Assembly (NCBI RefSeq): GCF_014212015.1
Contig: NZ_JACJVN010000040.1
Coordinates: forward strand, 1 to 39,285
From: Cohnella lubricantis
GTDB lineage: Bacteria > Bacillota > Bacilli > Paenibacillales > Paenibacillaceae
DNA: 39,285 bases
Direction: 5' to 3'
Numbering within the stretch: position 1 is the stretch's first letter; every line of letters begins with the position of its first letter. Of this stretch, positions 1-8,693 are shown piece by piece. Both the position numbers and the translations under genes were made by a program. Under the pieces are notes generated by a model, which made no database searches, was not told the origin of the DNA, and worked only from the letters and a program-made list of their open reading frames with translations.

Positions 1-46
1 ACTTGACGGGGTGCAGTTCACTCGCGCCGGTTGTCCTCTTCTCTAG

Positions 47-1696
47 CTATAATTGTTCCTCTATCTCCCGATACTCGAAGTAATCGAAGTCCGCGTGCTT
101 GCTCTTCCGATAGGAATCCTGGCAGCAGATCCCGACGAATGCGCCGGTGAAGTGGCCGCTGCTCGAATACTCATCCGAGCACTTGCTGGCGTCCAGTTCG
201 GGCCCCACTTGCGTCCAATGGACGCCGTCCGGCGAACCGTAGAAGGTTAGCGCGCCTTGCTTGATAACCGCCCGCAGGTAGACTCGATCCCAGTCCGCGA
301 CGGACAAGCGGGATTCGGTCAGCTCCGTTCGAGCGCCGTTATCGGCATACAGGATGCCCAGGCACTTGCCGCCTAGCGTCTCGCTATAGTAGATGCGCAG
401 ATAGTAGAACATCCGTTGGTCGTAGAACAAGGTCAGACCGGCCATCTCGTGGAAGTTGTCCGGCTCGAATTCGACGCACGTCTGGGCGACCGCATCGAAT
501 GCTTGCAGACGTCGGGCGACCAAGCTCTGCTCATGCAGGGAGAACAGCGATTCGCGTCCTCTCAGCCGCAGGAATCCCGGCCGCGCCTTCAGGGATGCCC
601 ACGACTCGTCGATTGGAACGCGCAGGCTGTTCAGATCGGCGTTCCAGCGCCCCGAATCGAACTCCTCCCGCTCCGGCGCGTCCTCGAACGGATGCGCCGG
701 CAGACGCGGCGGCTCCACGACCGCTTCCGCCATTTGCCCGCCGTTAGCCAAACGAATCCACCCGTCTCCCGTCCATTCGCAGCGCTGGATCGCTGTCTCG
801 CGTCCAAGCATGCTGCGCACCTGAGGCTTGAGCGGTCTAGCACACAGATGGGCAATGTACCACTCCCCCGTCTGCGTCTCGACCAAGGAACCGTGGCCGC
901 TCTTCTGAAGATAGGATTCGGGATTGTACTGATACGGCTTCAGGTAATCGTCCACGCCGCGGCGATTCAGGCCGACCTCTCGCGCCGAAGTGATGATCGG
1001 ATTGCGCGGATCCGGCTCGTAAGGACCGAACAGGCTTCTCGACCTCGCGATCGCGACGCCGTGACCGAAGCCCGTCCCTCCTTCCGCCGTCATCAGATAG
1101 TAATACCCGTCGCGCTTGTACAAGTGCGGCGCCTCCATGCAACCCATGTCGGTCGCGCCGCGAGAGATGCTGCGCGGCTTGCCGGCCAGCGCCATCTTCT
1201 TCGCATCGAATTCTTGGATGACGATGGAGCCCGGATGCTCGTAGCCCTCGCGGAAGTCCCATTCCAGATTGACCAGCCACTTGCGGCCATCCTCGTCATG
1301 GAACAGCGACGGGTCGAAGCCGGAACTGTTCAAGTAGGTTCGCTCCGACCAGGGCCCGTGAATGTCCTTCGCGGTGACCACGTAGTTGTCCATATCGAAG
1401 TAATTCCCGTTCGTGCTGCGCATAATCGTGTAGATCAAATAGAAGGTGCCGTCCGACTCGTCATAGCTCAGGCACGGCGCCCATACGCCGCCCGACGCCT
1501 CGATGCCCTTCAGATCGAGCTGCGACTCCCGGTCCAGCGCATAGCCGAGAACGCGCCAGTGAACCAGATCGCGCGAGTGGTGAATCTGAACGCCCGGGAA
1601 CCACTCGAACGTGGATGCGGCGATATAATAATCGTCCCCGACCCGAAGAATCGATGGATCGGGATTAAATCCCTTCAGGATTGGATTGCGGATCAT
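47..1696 (-). CDS. GH43 family beta-xylosidase / alpha-L-arabinofuranosidase (cytoplasmic)
   Basis: A glycoside hydrolase of family 43 (549 aa), expected to release xylose (or arabinose) from short imported oligosaccharides. From the start used here it opens with the typical GH43 subfamily 11 sequence NPILKGFNPDPSI. Asp13 is the likely general base, Asp128 (in GFDPSLF) the pKa modulator and Glu188 (in MEAPHLY) the general acid. Roughly residues 1-320 are the five-bladed propeller and about 340-540 the C-terminal concanavalin-like sandwich usual in this subfamily. There is no signal peptide, so it acts inside the cell. I chose ATG at 1696 because it gives the canonical N terminus; an in-frame GTG at 1708 lies very close to the GAGGAG site and is the alternative. 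It is the last gene of the module I importer operon, which suggests xylo-oligosaccharide or arabinoxylan use. Substrate within the family is inferred. Confidence 0.9.
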   Translation of the reverse strand: MIRNPILKGFNPDPSILRVGDDYYIAASTFEWFPGVQIHHSRDLVHWRVLGYALDRESQLDLKGIEASGGVWAPCLSYDESDGTFYLIYTIMRSTNGNYFDMDNYVVTAKDIHGPWSERTYLNSSGFDPSLFHDEDGRKWLVNLEWDFREGYEHPGSIVIQEFDAKKMALAGKPRSISRGATDMGCMEAPHLYKRDGYYYLMTAEGGTGFGHGVAIARSRSLFGPYEPDPRNPIITSAREVGLNRRGVDDYLKPYQYNPESYLQKSGHGSLVETQTGEWYIAHLCARPLKPQVRSMLGRETAIQRCEWTGDGWIRLANGGQMAEAVVEPPRLPAHPFEDAPEREEFDSGRWNADLNSLRVPIDESWASLKARPGFLRLRGRESLFSLHEQSLVARRLQAFDAVAQTCVEFEPDNFHEMAGLTLFYDQRMFYYLRIYYSETLGGKCLGILYADNGARTELTESRLSVADWDRVYLRAVIKQGALTFYGSPDGVHWTQVGPELDASKCSDEYSSSGHFTGAFVGICCQDSYRKSKHADFDYFEYREIEEQL

Positions 1697-1756
1697 CGCT
1701 TGCTGCACTCTCCTCTGACGCCCGTAGATGCGACGGATCTTTTTTTTGGACCCATA

Positions 1757-1792
1757 CCCTTGCCCTTGCCCTTGCCCTTAACCTTAACCCTT
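1757..1792. repeat. Short tandem CCCTTG hexamer repeat
   Basis: Three exact CCCTTG units (1757-1774) are followed by the degenerate units CCCTTA and ACCTTA and a final ACCCTTG. The tract runs across the stop codon of the MalG-like permease and into the gap before the GH43 gene. A run of eight T (about 1740-1747) lies beside it. No function is evident; it looks like slippage-prone simple sequence. Confidence 0.7.
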
Positions 1793-2608
1793 GACCGCTC
1801 CGGCCGTAACGCCCTTCGTAATCTTCTCGTTGAAGATCGCGTAGATGATGACCGCCGGAATCGAAGTCAGCACCATGACCGCGAACTGCGAACCGTAATC
1901 CGAAGAATATTGTCCGGCGAAGTTCATGACCGAGAATGGCAGCGTCTTCAGGGCGTCCTTGCTGATGAAGGTGTAGGCCATGATGAACTCGTTCCAGCAG
2001 GTCAGGAAGGTCGATACGGCGACCGTCACCACAGCCGGCATCGTGAGCGGAAGAATAATCCGGAAGACGATCCGGTAGATGCTCGCGCCGTCGACGACCG
2101 CCGATTCTTCAACGGCCAGCGGAATGCTCTTCATGAAGCCGGTCAGAATGAACGTCGCGAACGGTACGGATACCGCCGTATAAGGCAATATGAGTCCCCA
2201 ATAGGAATTGGTGAGGCCGAGCTCCTTGAAGATGGCGAAGTTCGGCAGCAGCGTCGCATGGATCGGGATCATGATGCCGAGCAGGATGATCGAATACACG
2301 ACAGAGCGGCCCTTCCACTGCATGCGAGTGAAGGCGTACGCCATCGATACGGAGATCACGACAGTCAGAATGATGGTCGCCGCCGAGACGACGACGCTGT
2401 TCAACAGATATCTCGGGAATTTGCCGTCCACCCAGGCGTTCACATAGTTATGCCATTGCGGCGCGTCAGGCCAGAACAGAATCTTATCGGTGAAGAAGCC
2501 GCTCGCTTCGACAATCGAGAAGTTGGCCAGCCAGAGCAACGGGAACAACTGCACGAGGGCAACCAGCAGGAAGAATGTCCATAGCATCCATTTGCGAGAT
2601 GGTCTCAT
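1784..2608 (-). CDS. Carbohydrate ABC transporter permease, MalG-like (module I)
   Basis: Inner half of a sugar importer's membrane channel (274 aa). It has about six hydrophobic segments, starting with one at residues 9-30. The cytoplasmic EAA loop at about 167-187 (EESAVVDGAS then ILP) docks the ATPase. The C terminus ends in the KGVTAGAVKG tail characteristic of MalG-type sugar permeases. ATG at 2608 is preceded by AAGGAGG seven bases upstream. The gene starts 12 bp after the MalF-like permease gene, so the two are translated from one message. No ATPase gene is nearby, so a shared MsmX-type ATPase is inferred. Substrate is inferred from the adjacent GH43 gene only. Confidence 0.93.
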   Translation of the reverse strand: MRPSRKWMLWTFFLLVALVQLFPLLWLANFSIVEASGFFTDKILFWPDAPQWHNYVNAWVDGKFPRYLLNSVVVSAATIILTVVISVSMAYAFTRMQWKGRSVVYSIILLGIMIPIHATLLPNFAIFKELGLTNSYWGLILPYTAVSVPFATFILTGFMKSIPLAVEESAVVDGASIYRIVFRIILPLTMPAVVTVAVSTFLTCWNEFIMAYTFISKDALKTLPFSVMNFAGQYSSDYGSQFAVMVLTSIPAVIIYAIFNEKITKGVTAGAVKG

Positions 2609-2620
2609 ACCGGCGCCTCC

Positions 2621-3511
2621 TTAATATTCGATGCTGTCGCCTTTGACCAACTTGTTGGAGACGAAGGTCGCTAGCAGACAGACCAGAATGAACAGAATCG
2701 AGATTGCGTTGGCATAGCCGTACTGGCTCGCCGCGAATGCTTGGTTGTATAGATATACCGCTACGAATTGAGTCGAATCGCCGGGACCGCCATTGGTGGT
2801 CAGGTAGACAGTCTCCATTTGCTTGAGCGCGGTAACGATAGCCAGTGTCATTTGGACGGCGATAACGGGCTTCAGCAGCGGAATCGTCATCTTCCAGTGA
2901 AGCTTGAAGCCAACCGCTCCATCCAGTCTTGCCGCTTCGTAAATATCCTCGGGAATCCCTTTGACCCCCGCATAGTAGAACAGCAAGCCCCAGCCGAAGC
3001 CGGACCAGATGAGGATCGTAAGCAGCGAGCCGAGCGCCGTGTTCGGGTCTCCCAGCCAGACATGCTGAAGGGAATCCAGCCCGATAACGGACAGCAGCTT
3101 GTTAAACATGCCGAAGGTAGGATCGAGCAAGGTGAGCCACATTCTCGAGATGACTACAACCGATATGACGCATGGGATGAAGAAGATCGTGCGGAACCAC
3201 TTCTCGGACTTGCCGCCGATCCGGTCCAGCATGATCGCGAAGAAGATACAGATGGGATGCTGGATCAAGACGAAGCCTAATCCAAGCAGGATGGCATTGC
3301 GAAGAGAGAGCCAGAACCGTTCGTCGTGGAACAGAAGCTCTGTGTAGTTGCTTAAGCCGACCATATTCACGTCAAGCCCCGGCGCGATCGTATCCGTCAT
3401 CGAATAGTAGAAGCTGAGGATGACCGGCGCGACGAACATGAAGAGGAAGAAGGCCAGTCCGGGGAATACAAACGTGAATATCGCTAGCTTGTTGCTAAGT
3501 ACTTTGTGCAT
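2621..3511 (-). CDS. Carbohydrate ABC transporter permease, MalF-like (module I)
   Basis: Partner permease of the module I importer (296 aa), about six membrane segments, with the EAA loop YEAARLDGA followed by IPLL. The ATG at 3511 is preferred over an in-frame GTG at 3520, because GGGAG sits eight bases before the ATG whereas it nearly touches the GTG. It follows the binding-protein gene after a 110-bp gap containing a hairpin and repeats, and is tightly linked to the MalG-like gene downstream. The family assignment is firm; substrate is unknown apart from the GH43 context. Confidence 0.93.
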   Translation of the reverse strand: MHKVLSNKLAIFTFVFPGLAFFLFMFVAPVILSFYYSMTDTIAPGLDVNMVGLSNYTELLFHDERFWLSLRNAILLGLGFVLIQHPICIFFAIMLDRIGGKSEKWFRTIFFIPCVISVVVISRMWLTLLDPTFGMFNKLLSVIGLDSLQHVWLGDPNTALGSLLTILIWSGFGWGLLFYYAGVKGIPEDIYEAARLDGAVGFKLHWKMTIPLLKPVIAVQMTLAIVTALKQMETVYLTTNGGPGDSTQFVAVYLYNQAFAASQYGYANAISILFILVCLLATFVSNKLVKGDSIEY

Positions 3512-3536
3512 GGTTCTCACTCCCTGGAACAGAGAA

Positions 3537-3554
3537 GGGGCAGCTGGCTGCCCC
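3537..3554. promoter_or_regulatory. Intercistronic hairpin between binding protein and permease (module I)
   Basis: Perfect 7-bp inverted repeat GGGGCAG-ctgg-CTGCCCC with a four-base loop. It lies between the binding-protein stop codon (3622) and the MalF-like start (3511). In the minus-strand transcript it is followed by a pyrimidine-rich stretch (TTCTCTGTT) but not by a true U run. It could be a leaky terminator or an mRNA-stabilising 3' end that keeps binding protein more abundant than permease. Matching elements occur at the same position in the other three importers. Confidence 0.65.
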
Positions 3555-3577
3555 CTCGTCTATATTCTCTTCTCTAG

Positions 3578-3643
3578 TTATAGCTTGTCTGCCGCAAACT
3601 TAGGGCTTGTCCGCTGCTAACTTATTGCTTGTCTGCCGCAGCT
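3578..3643. repeat. Three tandem 22-bp repeats over the 3' end of the binding-protein gene
   Basis: Imperfect units at 3578-3599, 3600-3621 and 3622-3643 share TTA...GCTTGTC.GC.GC. The third contains the stop codon and the last codons of the module I binding-protein gene. Read on the minus strand, the gene's terminal segment (coding ADKQ plus stop) is followed by two more copies, each again ending in TAA. This looks like tandem duplication of the gene's 3' end. The intercistronic hairpin follows immediately. Confidence 0.75.
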
Positions 3644-4974
3644 TGCAGCTCTTCGATGAACTTCTCCGGCGAACCGCTCGTCAGCAGCTTGCCCACCGCA
3701 TTCTGAGAGGCATCCTTGAAGGCTGCCGTTCCGGCGTCGTTGAACGTCATACCCGAAGTCGAAGCGGCGTTCAGCAGAATATCCGTGAGCTGCTTCTGTA
3801 CTTCCGTCTCATTGCCCGTCAGCTCATACTTCTGAGCCGGAACCGCCGCTCCAGTGTCCCAAGCGATCTTGGCCCATTGATCGGCGCGCATCATATAGTC
3901 GAAGAACTTCTTCGCTTCTTCCGGGTGCTTGGACGCCTTAACCAGAGCGTAGCCGCCGCCGTTCCAGGCGATCAGATCGTCCGCAATGCCCTTCCCGCCC
4001 GTAATTGTCGGGAATTGAATAACGCCCAGATTGTCGCGGAATTCTTGCGGCAGGCTCTCGTTGGACGCCATTCCCGCTTCCCACGAGCCCATATACCACA
4101 TCGCGGCTTTGCCTTGCGTGAACAGGTTCTGCGAAGCGCCGTAATCCATCGTCATGTAAGCGGTGTTGAACACCTTCTCATCGGCGAAGCGCTTCAGGAT
4201 CTTAGCCGCCTCCAGCAGGTTCGCGTCGTCCGCGAACTTCTTCGTGCCGGCCGTCGCGTCCAGAATGGAGTTCTGGTCCCCGCTCAGACGCTGAGCGATG
4301 TTCTGGTACATGACCGCCATGCTCCACAGGTCCTTGCCGTTCATGGACATCGGCTCGATGCCCTTGTCGCGGAACGCCTTCGAAGCTTCGAACAATTCGT
4401 CCAGCGTAGTCGGTACTTTAATGCCGTTATCGGCGAACAGCTTCTTGTTATAATAGATCACTTCGTAGTCGCTGTTGCGCGGCAAGCCGTACAGCTTGTC
4501 GTTGAACGTGAAGCCCTTGAACACGCCTGGCAGGAAGTTGTACGTCTCGCCTTCATAATCAGCCGGGTTCAGTTCTTCAATCCACCCTGCGGATACCAGC
4601 GTGCCGAGCTCGGCGCCGAAGTGAACCATCGTGACGTCGACCGGTTCGTTCGAGGCCATGTAAGCCTTCAGCTTATTCTTGAACGGCTCTTCCGCGAGCG
4701 CTTCTACTTCGATCTTGACGTTAGGATTCTCTTTGACATAGTTATCGATGACGGTCTGCTCGATCAGCCCTTGACCCGACTTGCGATCCGGCAGGTTGGA
4801 GAAGAAGCGCAGCGTGACCGACTCGCCGCTTCCGTTCGATGCTGCAGCCGAATTCGTCGCGGCAGCGCCGCTGTTGCTGTTATTGTTGTTGCCTCCACAA
4901 GCTGTTAGAGCGACCGGAACCGCAACCATAAGCGCGATCGCCGACGCAAGGGACTTGCTAATTGGCTTCGACAT
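3622..4974 (-). CDS. Carbohydrate ABC transporter substrate-binding lipoprotein (module I)
   Basis: Extracellular sugar-binding protein (450 aa) that delivers substrate to the module I permeases. The N terminus is a lipoprotein signal peptide with lipobox LTAC and lipidated Cys26, followed by an Asn/Ser/Ala-rich linker. The mature part, beginning around VTLRFFSNLP, fits bacterial extracellular solute-binding family 1. I chose ATG at 4974 because GGGGGA lies six bases upstream; the open frame extends to 5067 but that extension is not signal-like. It is the first gene of the operon (binding protein, two permeases, GH43) and is divergent from the kinase/regulator pair. Regulation by that pair is inferred from arrangement. 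The ligand is probably a xylo- or arabino-oligosaccharide, by context only. Confidence 0.92.
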   Translation of the reverse strand: MSKPISKSLASAIALMVAVPVALTACGGNNNNSNSGAAATNSAAASNGSGESVTLRFFSNLPDRKSGQGLIEQTVIDNYVKENPNVKIEVEALAEEPFKNKLKAYMASNEPVDVTMVHFGAELGTLVSAGWIEELNPADYEGETYNFLPGVFKGFTFNDKLYGLPRNSDYEVIYYNKKLFADNGIKVPTTLDELFEASKAFRDKGIEPMSMNGKDLWSMAVMYQNIAQRLSGDQNSILDATAGTKKFADDANLLEAAKILKRFADEKVFNTAYMTMDYGASQNLFTQGKAAMWYMGSWEAGMASNESLPQEFRDNLGVIQFPTITGGKGIADDLIAWNGGGYALVKASKHPEEAKKFFDYMMRADQWAKIAWDTGAAVPAQKYELTGNETEVQKQLTDILLNAASTSGMTFNDAGTAAFKDASQNAVGKLLTSGSPEKFIEELQAAADKQ

Positions 4975-5111
4975 GTGACATCCCCCTATATCGTGTGATT
5001 CTTGCGTGGAGCCTAATTCTCTCACATCTGAATCATAACAGCCCCTCCTAACAGGGTCAGTAGACAAAAGGAGAATAAGGTAGAGAAATGTCGAATGGAA
5101 GCATTCGATTG

Positions 5112-5140
5112 TTGAGGTTGAGCGTCAGGAGCGCTACACT
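5112..5140 (+). promoter_or_regulatory. Candidate sigma-A promoter for the module I kinase/regulator operon
   Basis: TTGAGG (5112-5117) and TACACT (5135-5140) are separated by 17 bp, matching the vegetative consensus at four of six positions each. Transcription from here would put the 18-bp repeat array in the 5' leader of the kinase mRNA. The match is only moderate, and the promoter of the divergent binding-protein gene could not be fixed by eye. Confidence 0.3.
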
Positions 5141-5153
5141 TACTAGAGGCGTA

Positions 5154-5225
5154 AGAACGCACTAGTTGTATAGAACGCTCTAGTTAAATAGAACGCACTC
5201 TTGGGATAGAACGCATCCTAGGGAA
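5154..5225. repeat. Four tandem 18-bp repeats upstream of the module I kinase
   Basis: AGAACGC recurs at 5154, 5172, 5190 and 5208, with an exact 18-bp period. Units 1 and 2 read AGAACGC(A/T)CTAGTT(G/A)(T/A)AT; units 3 and 4 keep the AGAACGC core and diverge afterwards. The array fills the gap between the divergent binding-protein and kinase genes and ends 13 bp before the kinase start. Possible roles are a direct-repeat operator for the AraC-type regulator or a leader element; it may also be a neutral minisatellite. I saw no second array in the other modules. Confidence 0.8.
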
Positions 5226-5238
5226 AGCAGGCCTTGTC

Positions 5239-7047
5239 ATGTACCGGAGCTTTATGAATCTGAATATCCGCAACAAGCTGATCGCCGTCATGGTTCTGTC
5301 CATGACGCTCGTCGTTCTTGTCCTTGGCTACTATTCTTTCCAGACGTCCAAGAAGCAAATCGTTCATAAAGTGAGCGCTACGAATCTGTCCGTCGCGAAG
5401 GTCATCGACAACAACCTCGCCGGCTTGCAACGCACGATCTCGGACTGGTCCACCGTATTCATTCTGTCCTCCGCTGTGCAATCCAGGCTTCAAACCGGCG
5501 GGAATGGCGGCAACACCTTGGAGTCCGCCCTGTACTCCGGTCCGACCAGCTCCATCATGGATCAGATGCTGGTCACGGGAAATTTCGACTATCTCTCGCT
5601 CTACGGGTTGACCGACGATCCTCTGTACCAAGTTGCTACCGACGACAGCAGCGGCGCGCAGCCTCTCTCCGTTATTAGTGACAGCCAGCTATATACGGAG
5701 ACGGTTGATCGGAACGGCGCCCCCTATTGGTTCCCGCTCACGGCCGAGAACAATCGATTTGTCGGCTCGAACCGCAAAGACAAGATTGGCATGACCCGCA
5801 TCATCCGAAGCACGCTAACCGGCGATCGTATCGGATTTCTATTCGTCGGAGTGAACAAGGAGACGGTTCGCAGCCGTTATTTGAAGAATCTATACGATGA
5901 GGATCAGGGCATTCTCGTTCTGGATGAACGCGGCGCTCCCTTGCTGTCCGCAGGCAGGGCACTTTACGACCCGCAGACGTTGGATTTGTCGTTCGCTGAC
6001 GGGCTGAGCAATGGGTCGAAAATCGTAAAGGTTGGCCGCGAGGAATTGCTGCTCTCTTCTAGCAAGAGCAACAGCGGCTGGCAGATCCTCTATGCCGTAC
6101 CGATGGATTCGCTGACGCACGAGCTTAATTCCATCAAGCTGTTCGTCGCGATCCTTCTGATCGCTGGTCTGCTGCTAAGCGTTCTTCTAGTCACTATCCT
6201 GACGTCGTTCATCACGGCGCCGATCAAGAACCTGCTTCAGTCCATGAAGAGATTCCAGAGCGGCCGATTTGACGAGAAGGTGGAGGTGCTCCATCGCGAC
6301 GAGATCGGCCAATTGAGCCGGGGCTACAATACGATGGTCGCCAACATTAAGTCGCTCGTGGATGAGACATATGTCCTTCGGCTGAAGGAGAAGGAAGCCG
6401 AGCTCAAGGCGCTGCAATCGCAGATCAACCCTCACTTCCTCTACAACATGCTCGACACGATCTTCTGGGAGGCCGAGTCTGCGGGCCAAGACCGAATCAG
6501 CGAGATGGTCATCAACCTGTCGCGCCTATTCCGCCTGAGTCTCAACCGGGGCAAGAGCTTCACCAGCGTGGCGAAGGAGAAGGAGCTGATCGAGCTCTAT
6601 CTGTCCCTTCAATCCATGCGATTCAAAGATAAGCTAACCTATCGCATCGATATCCCGGACGAGCTCAATCGATATGTGATTCTAAAGCTGAGCCTTCAAC
6701 CGTTCATCGAGAATGCGCTTGTTCACGGAATCGAACGCAAGAGAGAGGGCGGCCACGTTCAGATCTCCGGAGCGCTGGAGGAAGGTTATCTGCGCTTCCG
6801 AATTGAAGACAACGGCAGCGGCATGGAAGCGAAGACGCTGCGCGAAGTGACCGAGCTTCGGACAGAGTCCGATGTGAATACGCAGCAGGACACCGGCGGA
6901 TATGCCGTACAGAACGTTCTTCAGCGGCTGAAGCATTATTACCGGGACAACTTCCGGCTCGAATATAAGAGCAAGCCCGGAGAAGGCACTCTCGTTGAAC
7001 TCGTCATCCCAGCGCAAATCGACATCCAGGAGGACATCATCGCATGA
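5239..7047 (+). CDS. Sensor histidine kinase, YesM-like (module I)
   Basis: Membrane sensor kinase (602 aa). A membrane segment at about 13-32, an extracellular sensing region of about 265 residues, a second membrane segment (about 300-325), a HAMP linker (about 325-378), then the His_kinase domain with phospho-acceptor His399 in QSQINPHFLYN. The HATPase_c part carries the N box SLQPFIENALVHG and the G box EDNGSGM. This is the LytS/YesM class that signals to AraC-type regulators. Start 5239 has AGG seven bases upstream; a second ATG at 5254 with GGAG is an alternative. The stop overlaps the regulator start by four bases (ATGA), so the two are translationally coupled. It probably senses the sugar imported by the divergent operon. 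Confidence 0.93.
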   Translation: MYRSFMNLNIRNKLIAVMVLSMTLVVLVLGYYSFQTSKKQIVHKVSATNLSVAKVIDNNLAGLQRTISDWSTVFILSSAVQSRLQTGGNGGNTLESALYSGPTSSIMDQMLVTGNFDYLSLYGLTDDPLYQVATDDSSGAQPLSVISDSQLYTETVDRNGAPYWFPLTAENNRFVGSNRKDKIGMTRIIRSTLTGDRIGFLFVGVNKETVRSRYLKNLYDEDQGILVLDERGAPLLSAGRALYDPQTLDLSFADGLSNGSKIVKVGREELLLSSSKSNSGWQILYAVPMDSLTHELNSIKLFVAILLIAGLLLSVLLVTILTSFITAPIKNLLQSMKRFQSGRFDEKVEVLHRDEIGQLSRGYNTMVANIKSLVDETYVLRLKEKEAELKALQSQINPHFLYNMLDTIFWEAESAGQDRISEMVINLSRLFRLSLNRGKSFTSVAKEKELIELYLSLQSMRFKDKLTYRIDIPDELNRYVILKLSLQPFIENALVHGIERKREGGHVQISGALEEGYLRFRIEDNGSGMEAKTLREVTELRTESDVNTQQDTGGYAVQNVLQRLKHYYRDNFRLEYKSKPGEGTLVELVIPAQIDIQEDIIA

Positions 7048-8639
7048 TACATCTCATGATCGTAGACGACGAAGAACGGGCACGGATCGGGATTCGATCC
7101 TTAATCGACTGGGAGAGCCATGGGATCCAGATCGTGGCTGAGGCGCGCGACGGCGCCGAAGCGCTGGAGATCATGGCCAATACCCATGTCGATATTCTGC
7201 TGACGGATATACGTATGCCGGAGGTTGACGGACTTGAGCTCATCGAGCGGGTGAACGCGCTGTACCCTCACGTTCAATCTGTCATTATGAGCGGCTACAA
7301 CGAGTTCACCTATGCCCAGAAGGCTCTAACGTTGGGCGCAAGCGATTACCTGCTGAAGCCCAGCCGCAGGCAAGAGATTCTAAACACCGTGCTGAATCTA
7401 ACCAAGAAGATTGATGAGAACAGGCGTCAGCAATTATATCTGGAGAAGCTTCAGGCCGGATTCCGAGAGAGTCTGCCGCTGCTGCGGGACCGAACGCTCA
7501 GCCGGCTCGTGCTTGAGGAAGACCCGCCCTACGAGAAGCTAATGGGGAAGTTAGCGATCAGCGACCTTATTTTCCCGCATGACCATTACTGCGTTCTCAT
7601 CGTTCAGATCGATCAACTGCTCCATCTTCGGAATCAATTCACCTCGTTCGATATCGAGCTGTTCAAGTTTGGCCTGAAGAACATATGCGAAGAGACCGCG
7701 GGTCTGTCCCATTACGGATTGGCCTTCGAGCATCAAGACGATCTCATTCTGGTACTCAATACGGCGACGGAGCTAAGTGAAGAGGAATGCTCCGATCTAG
7801 CGCGGAGTATTCAGCAGAACGCCCTGCACTTCCTTCAGATCAGCGTATCTGTCGGAATCGGAAGTTTGGATCGCGGGCTGACGCATCTGCGCAACTCGTA
7901 CATGACAGCCTATAATGCCTTAAAGACGCGGTATATCGGATCGGGCAAGATCGTGCGCTTCTCCGATCAGCCGGATATCGGCAGCGACGAGGAAGAGCCG
8001 ATCTACCCCATCGCGCTAGAGAAGGCCGTGCTGCATGCCATCGTTGTGGGGGATCAAGCTAATATTGCCGACAATATGGCCTTATTCCGGCAGGCGCTGC
8101 CGCCCGATCATGCCTCGAAGGAAGACGTGCTGACCTTCGCATTCGCCCTGTACTTCTCTCTCTTCCGTCTCTGCATTGAGAAGGACATTCGGGCATCGGA
8201 GATCTTCGGGCAGAATCTGGAGCAGATCGCAGAACGTCTATCCCGCTCCACGCTGGACGGCATCTTCGACGAGCTTCTCCAGACCGCGCAAGAGATCAGC
8301 CGGCAGATCGTCGAGAAGAAGAACAGCAACAAGCTGTTCGAATCGATCCTGGCGTATATCGAGAAGAATTACGCTAAGGAGATAAGCCGGGAGACGGTGG
8401 CCGGCGAAGCCTTCATCACGCCGGGCTACCTGAGCCGCCTGTTCAAGCAGCATTTGAAGATGAGCTTCCTCGATTACCTCCACCAGATCCGAATCGAACG
8501 GGCGTGCGAGCTGCTCGCCGATAAGAGCAGGCGAATCGCGGACGTCGCGCTGGAAGTCGGCTACAACGACGAGAAGTACTTCTTCCAGGTGTTCAAGAAG
8601 CACGTGGGGATGACGCCGAATCAGTATCGGAATGGGTGA
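7044..8639 (+). CDS. Response regulator with AraC-type DNA-binding domain, YesN-like (module I)
   Basis: Transcription regulator (531 aa) paired with the upstream kinase. The N-terminal receiver has acidic residues Asp8/Asp9, phospho-acceptor Asp55 in LLTDIRMPE and the switch Lys in LLKPS. A middle region of about 280 residues has no obvious motif. The C-terminal 100 residues form the AraC double helix-turn-helix, ending with the signature VGYNDEKYFFQVFKKHVGMT. It probably activates the divergent binding-protein/permease/GH43 operon; the repeat array between the two transcription units is a candidate site. The start ATG overlaps the kinase stop as ATGA. Confidence 0.93.
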   Translation: MIHLMIVDDEERARIGIRSLIDWESHGIQIVAEARDGAEALEIMANTHVDILLTDIRMPEVDGLELIERVNALYPHVQSVIMSGYNEFTYAQKALTLGASDYLLKPSRRQEILNTVLNLTKKIDENRRQQLYLEKLQAGFRESLPLLRDRTLSRLVLEEDPPYEKLMGKLAISDLIFPHDHYCVLIVQIDQLLHLRNQFTSFDIELFKFGLKNICEETAGLSHYGLAFEHQDDLILVLNTATELSEEECSDLARSIQQNALHFLQISVSVGIGSLDRGLTHLRNSYMTAYNALKTRYIGSGKIVRFSDQPDIGSDEEEPIYPIALEKAVLHAIVVGDQANIADNMALFRQALPPDHASKEDVLTFAFALYFSLFRLCIEKDIRASEIFGQNLEQIAERLSRSTLDGIFDELLQTAQEISRQIVEKKNSNKLFESILAYIEKNYAKEISRETVAGEAFITPGYLSRLFKQHLKMSFLDYLHQIRIERACELLADKSRRIADVALEVGYNDEKYFFQVFKKHVGMTPNQYRNG

Positions 8640-8693
8640 GGGTGAGGGTACGGACAGGGGAGAGCAAAGGTTGTTTGCGTGAGGGGTTAACAA

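Noticed and set aside
837..1280. 147-codon second minus-strand frame inside the GH43 gene
   Set aside because: Out-of-frame overlap with a conserved catalytic domain; no independent support.
416..2584. 722-codon open frame on the plus strand across the GH43 and MalG-like genes
   Set aside because: Antisense shadow of two well-supported minus-strand genes; Arg/His/Asp-rich, no domain, typical of GC-rich coding complement.
3537..3554. Full rho-independent terminator ending the module I binding-protein transcript
   Set aside because: No continuous U tract, and the downstream permeases have no other evident promoter, so complete termination here is unlikely.
3607..4908. 433-codon plus-strand frame opposite the module I binding-protein gene
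   Set aside because: Complement of a clear lipoprotein gene; Arg/Leu-rich with no recognisable motif.
5154..5225. Possible CRISPR array from the regular repeats
   Set aside because: Units are contiguous 18-bp tandem repeats without unique spacers of 30 bp or more and no cas genes are present.
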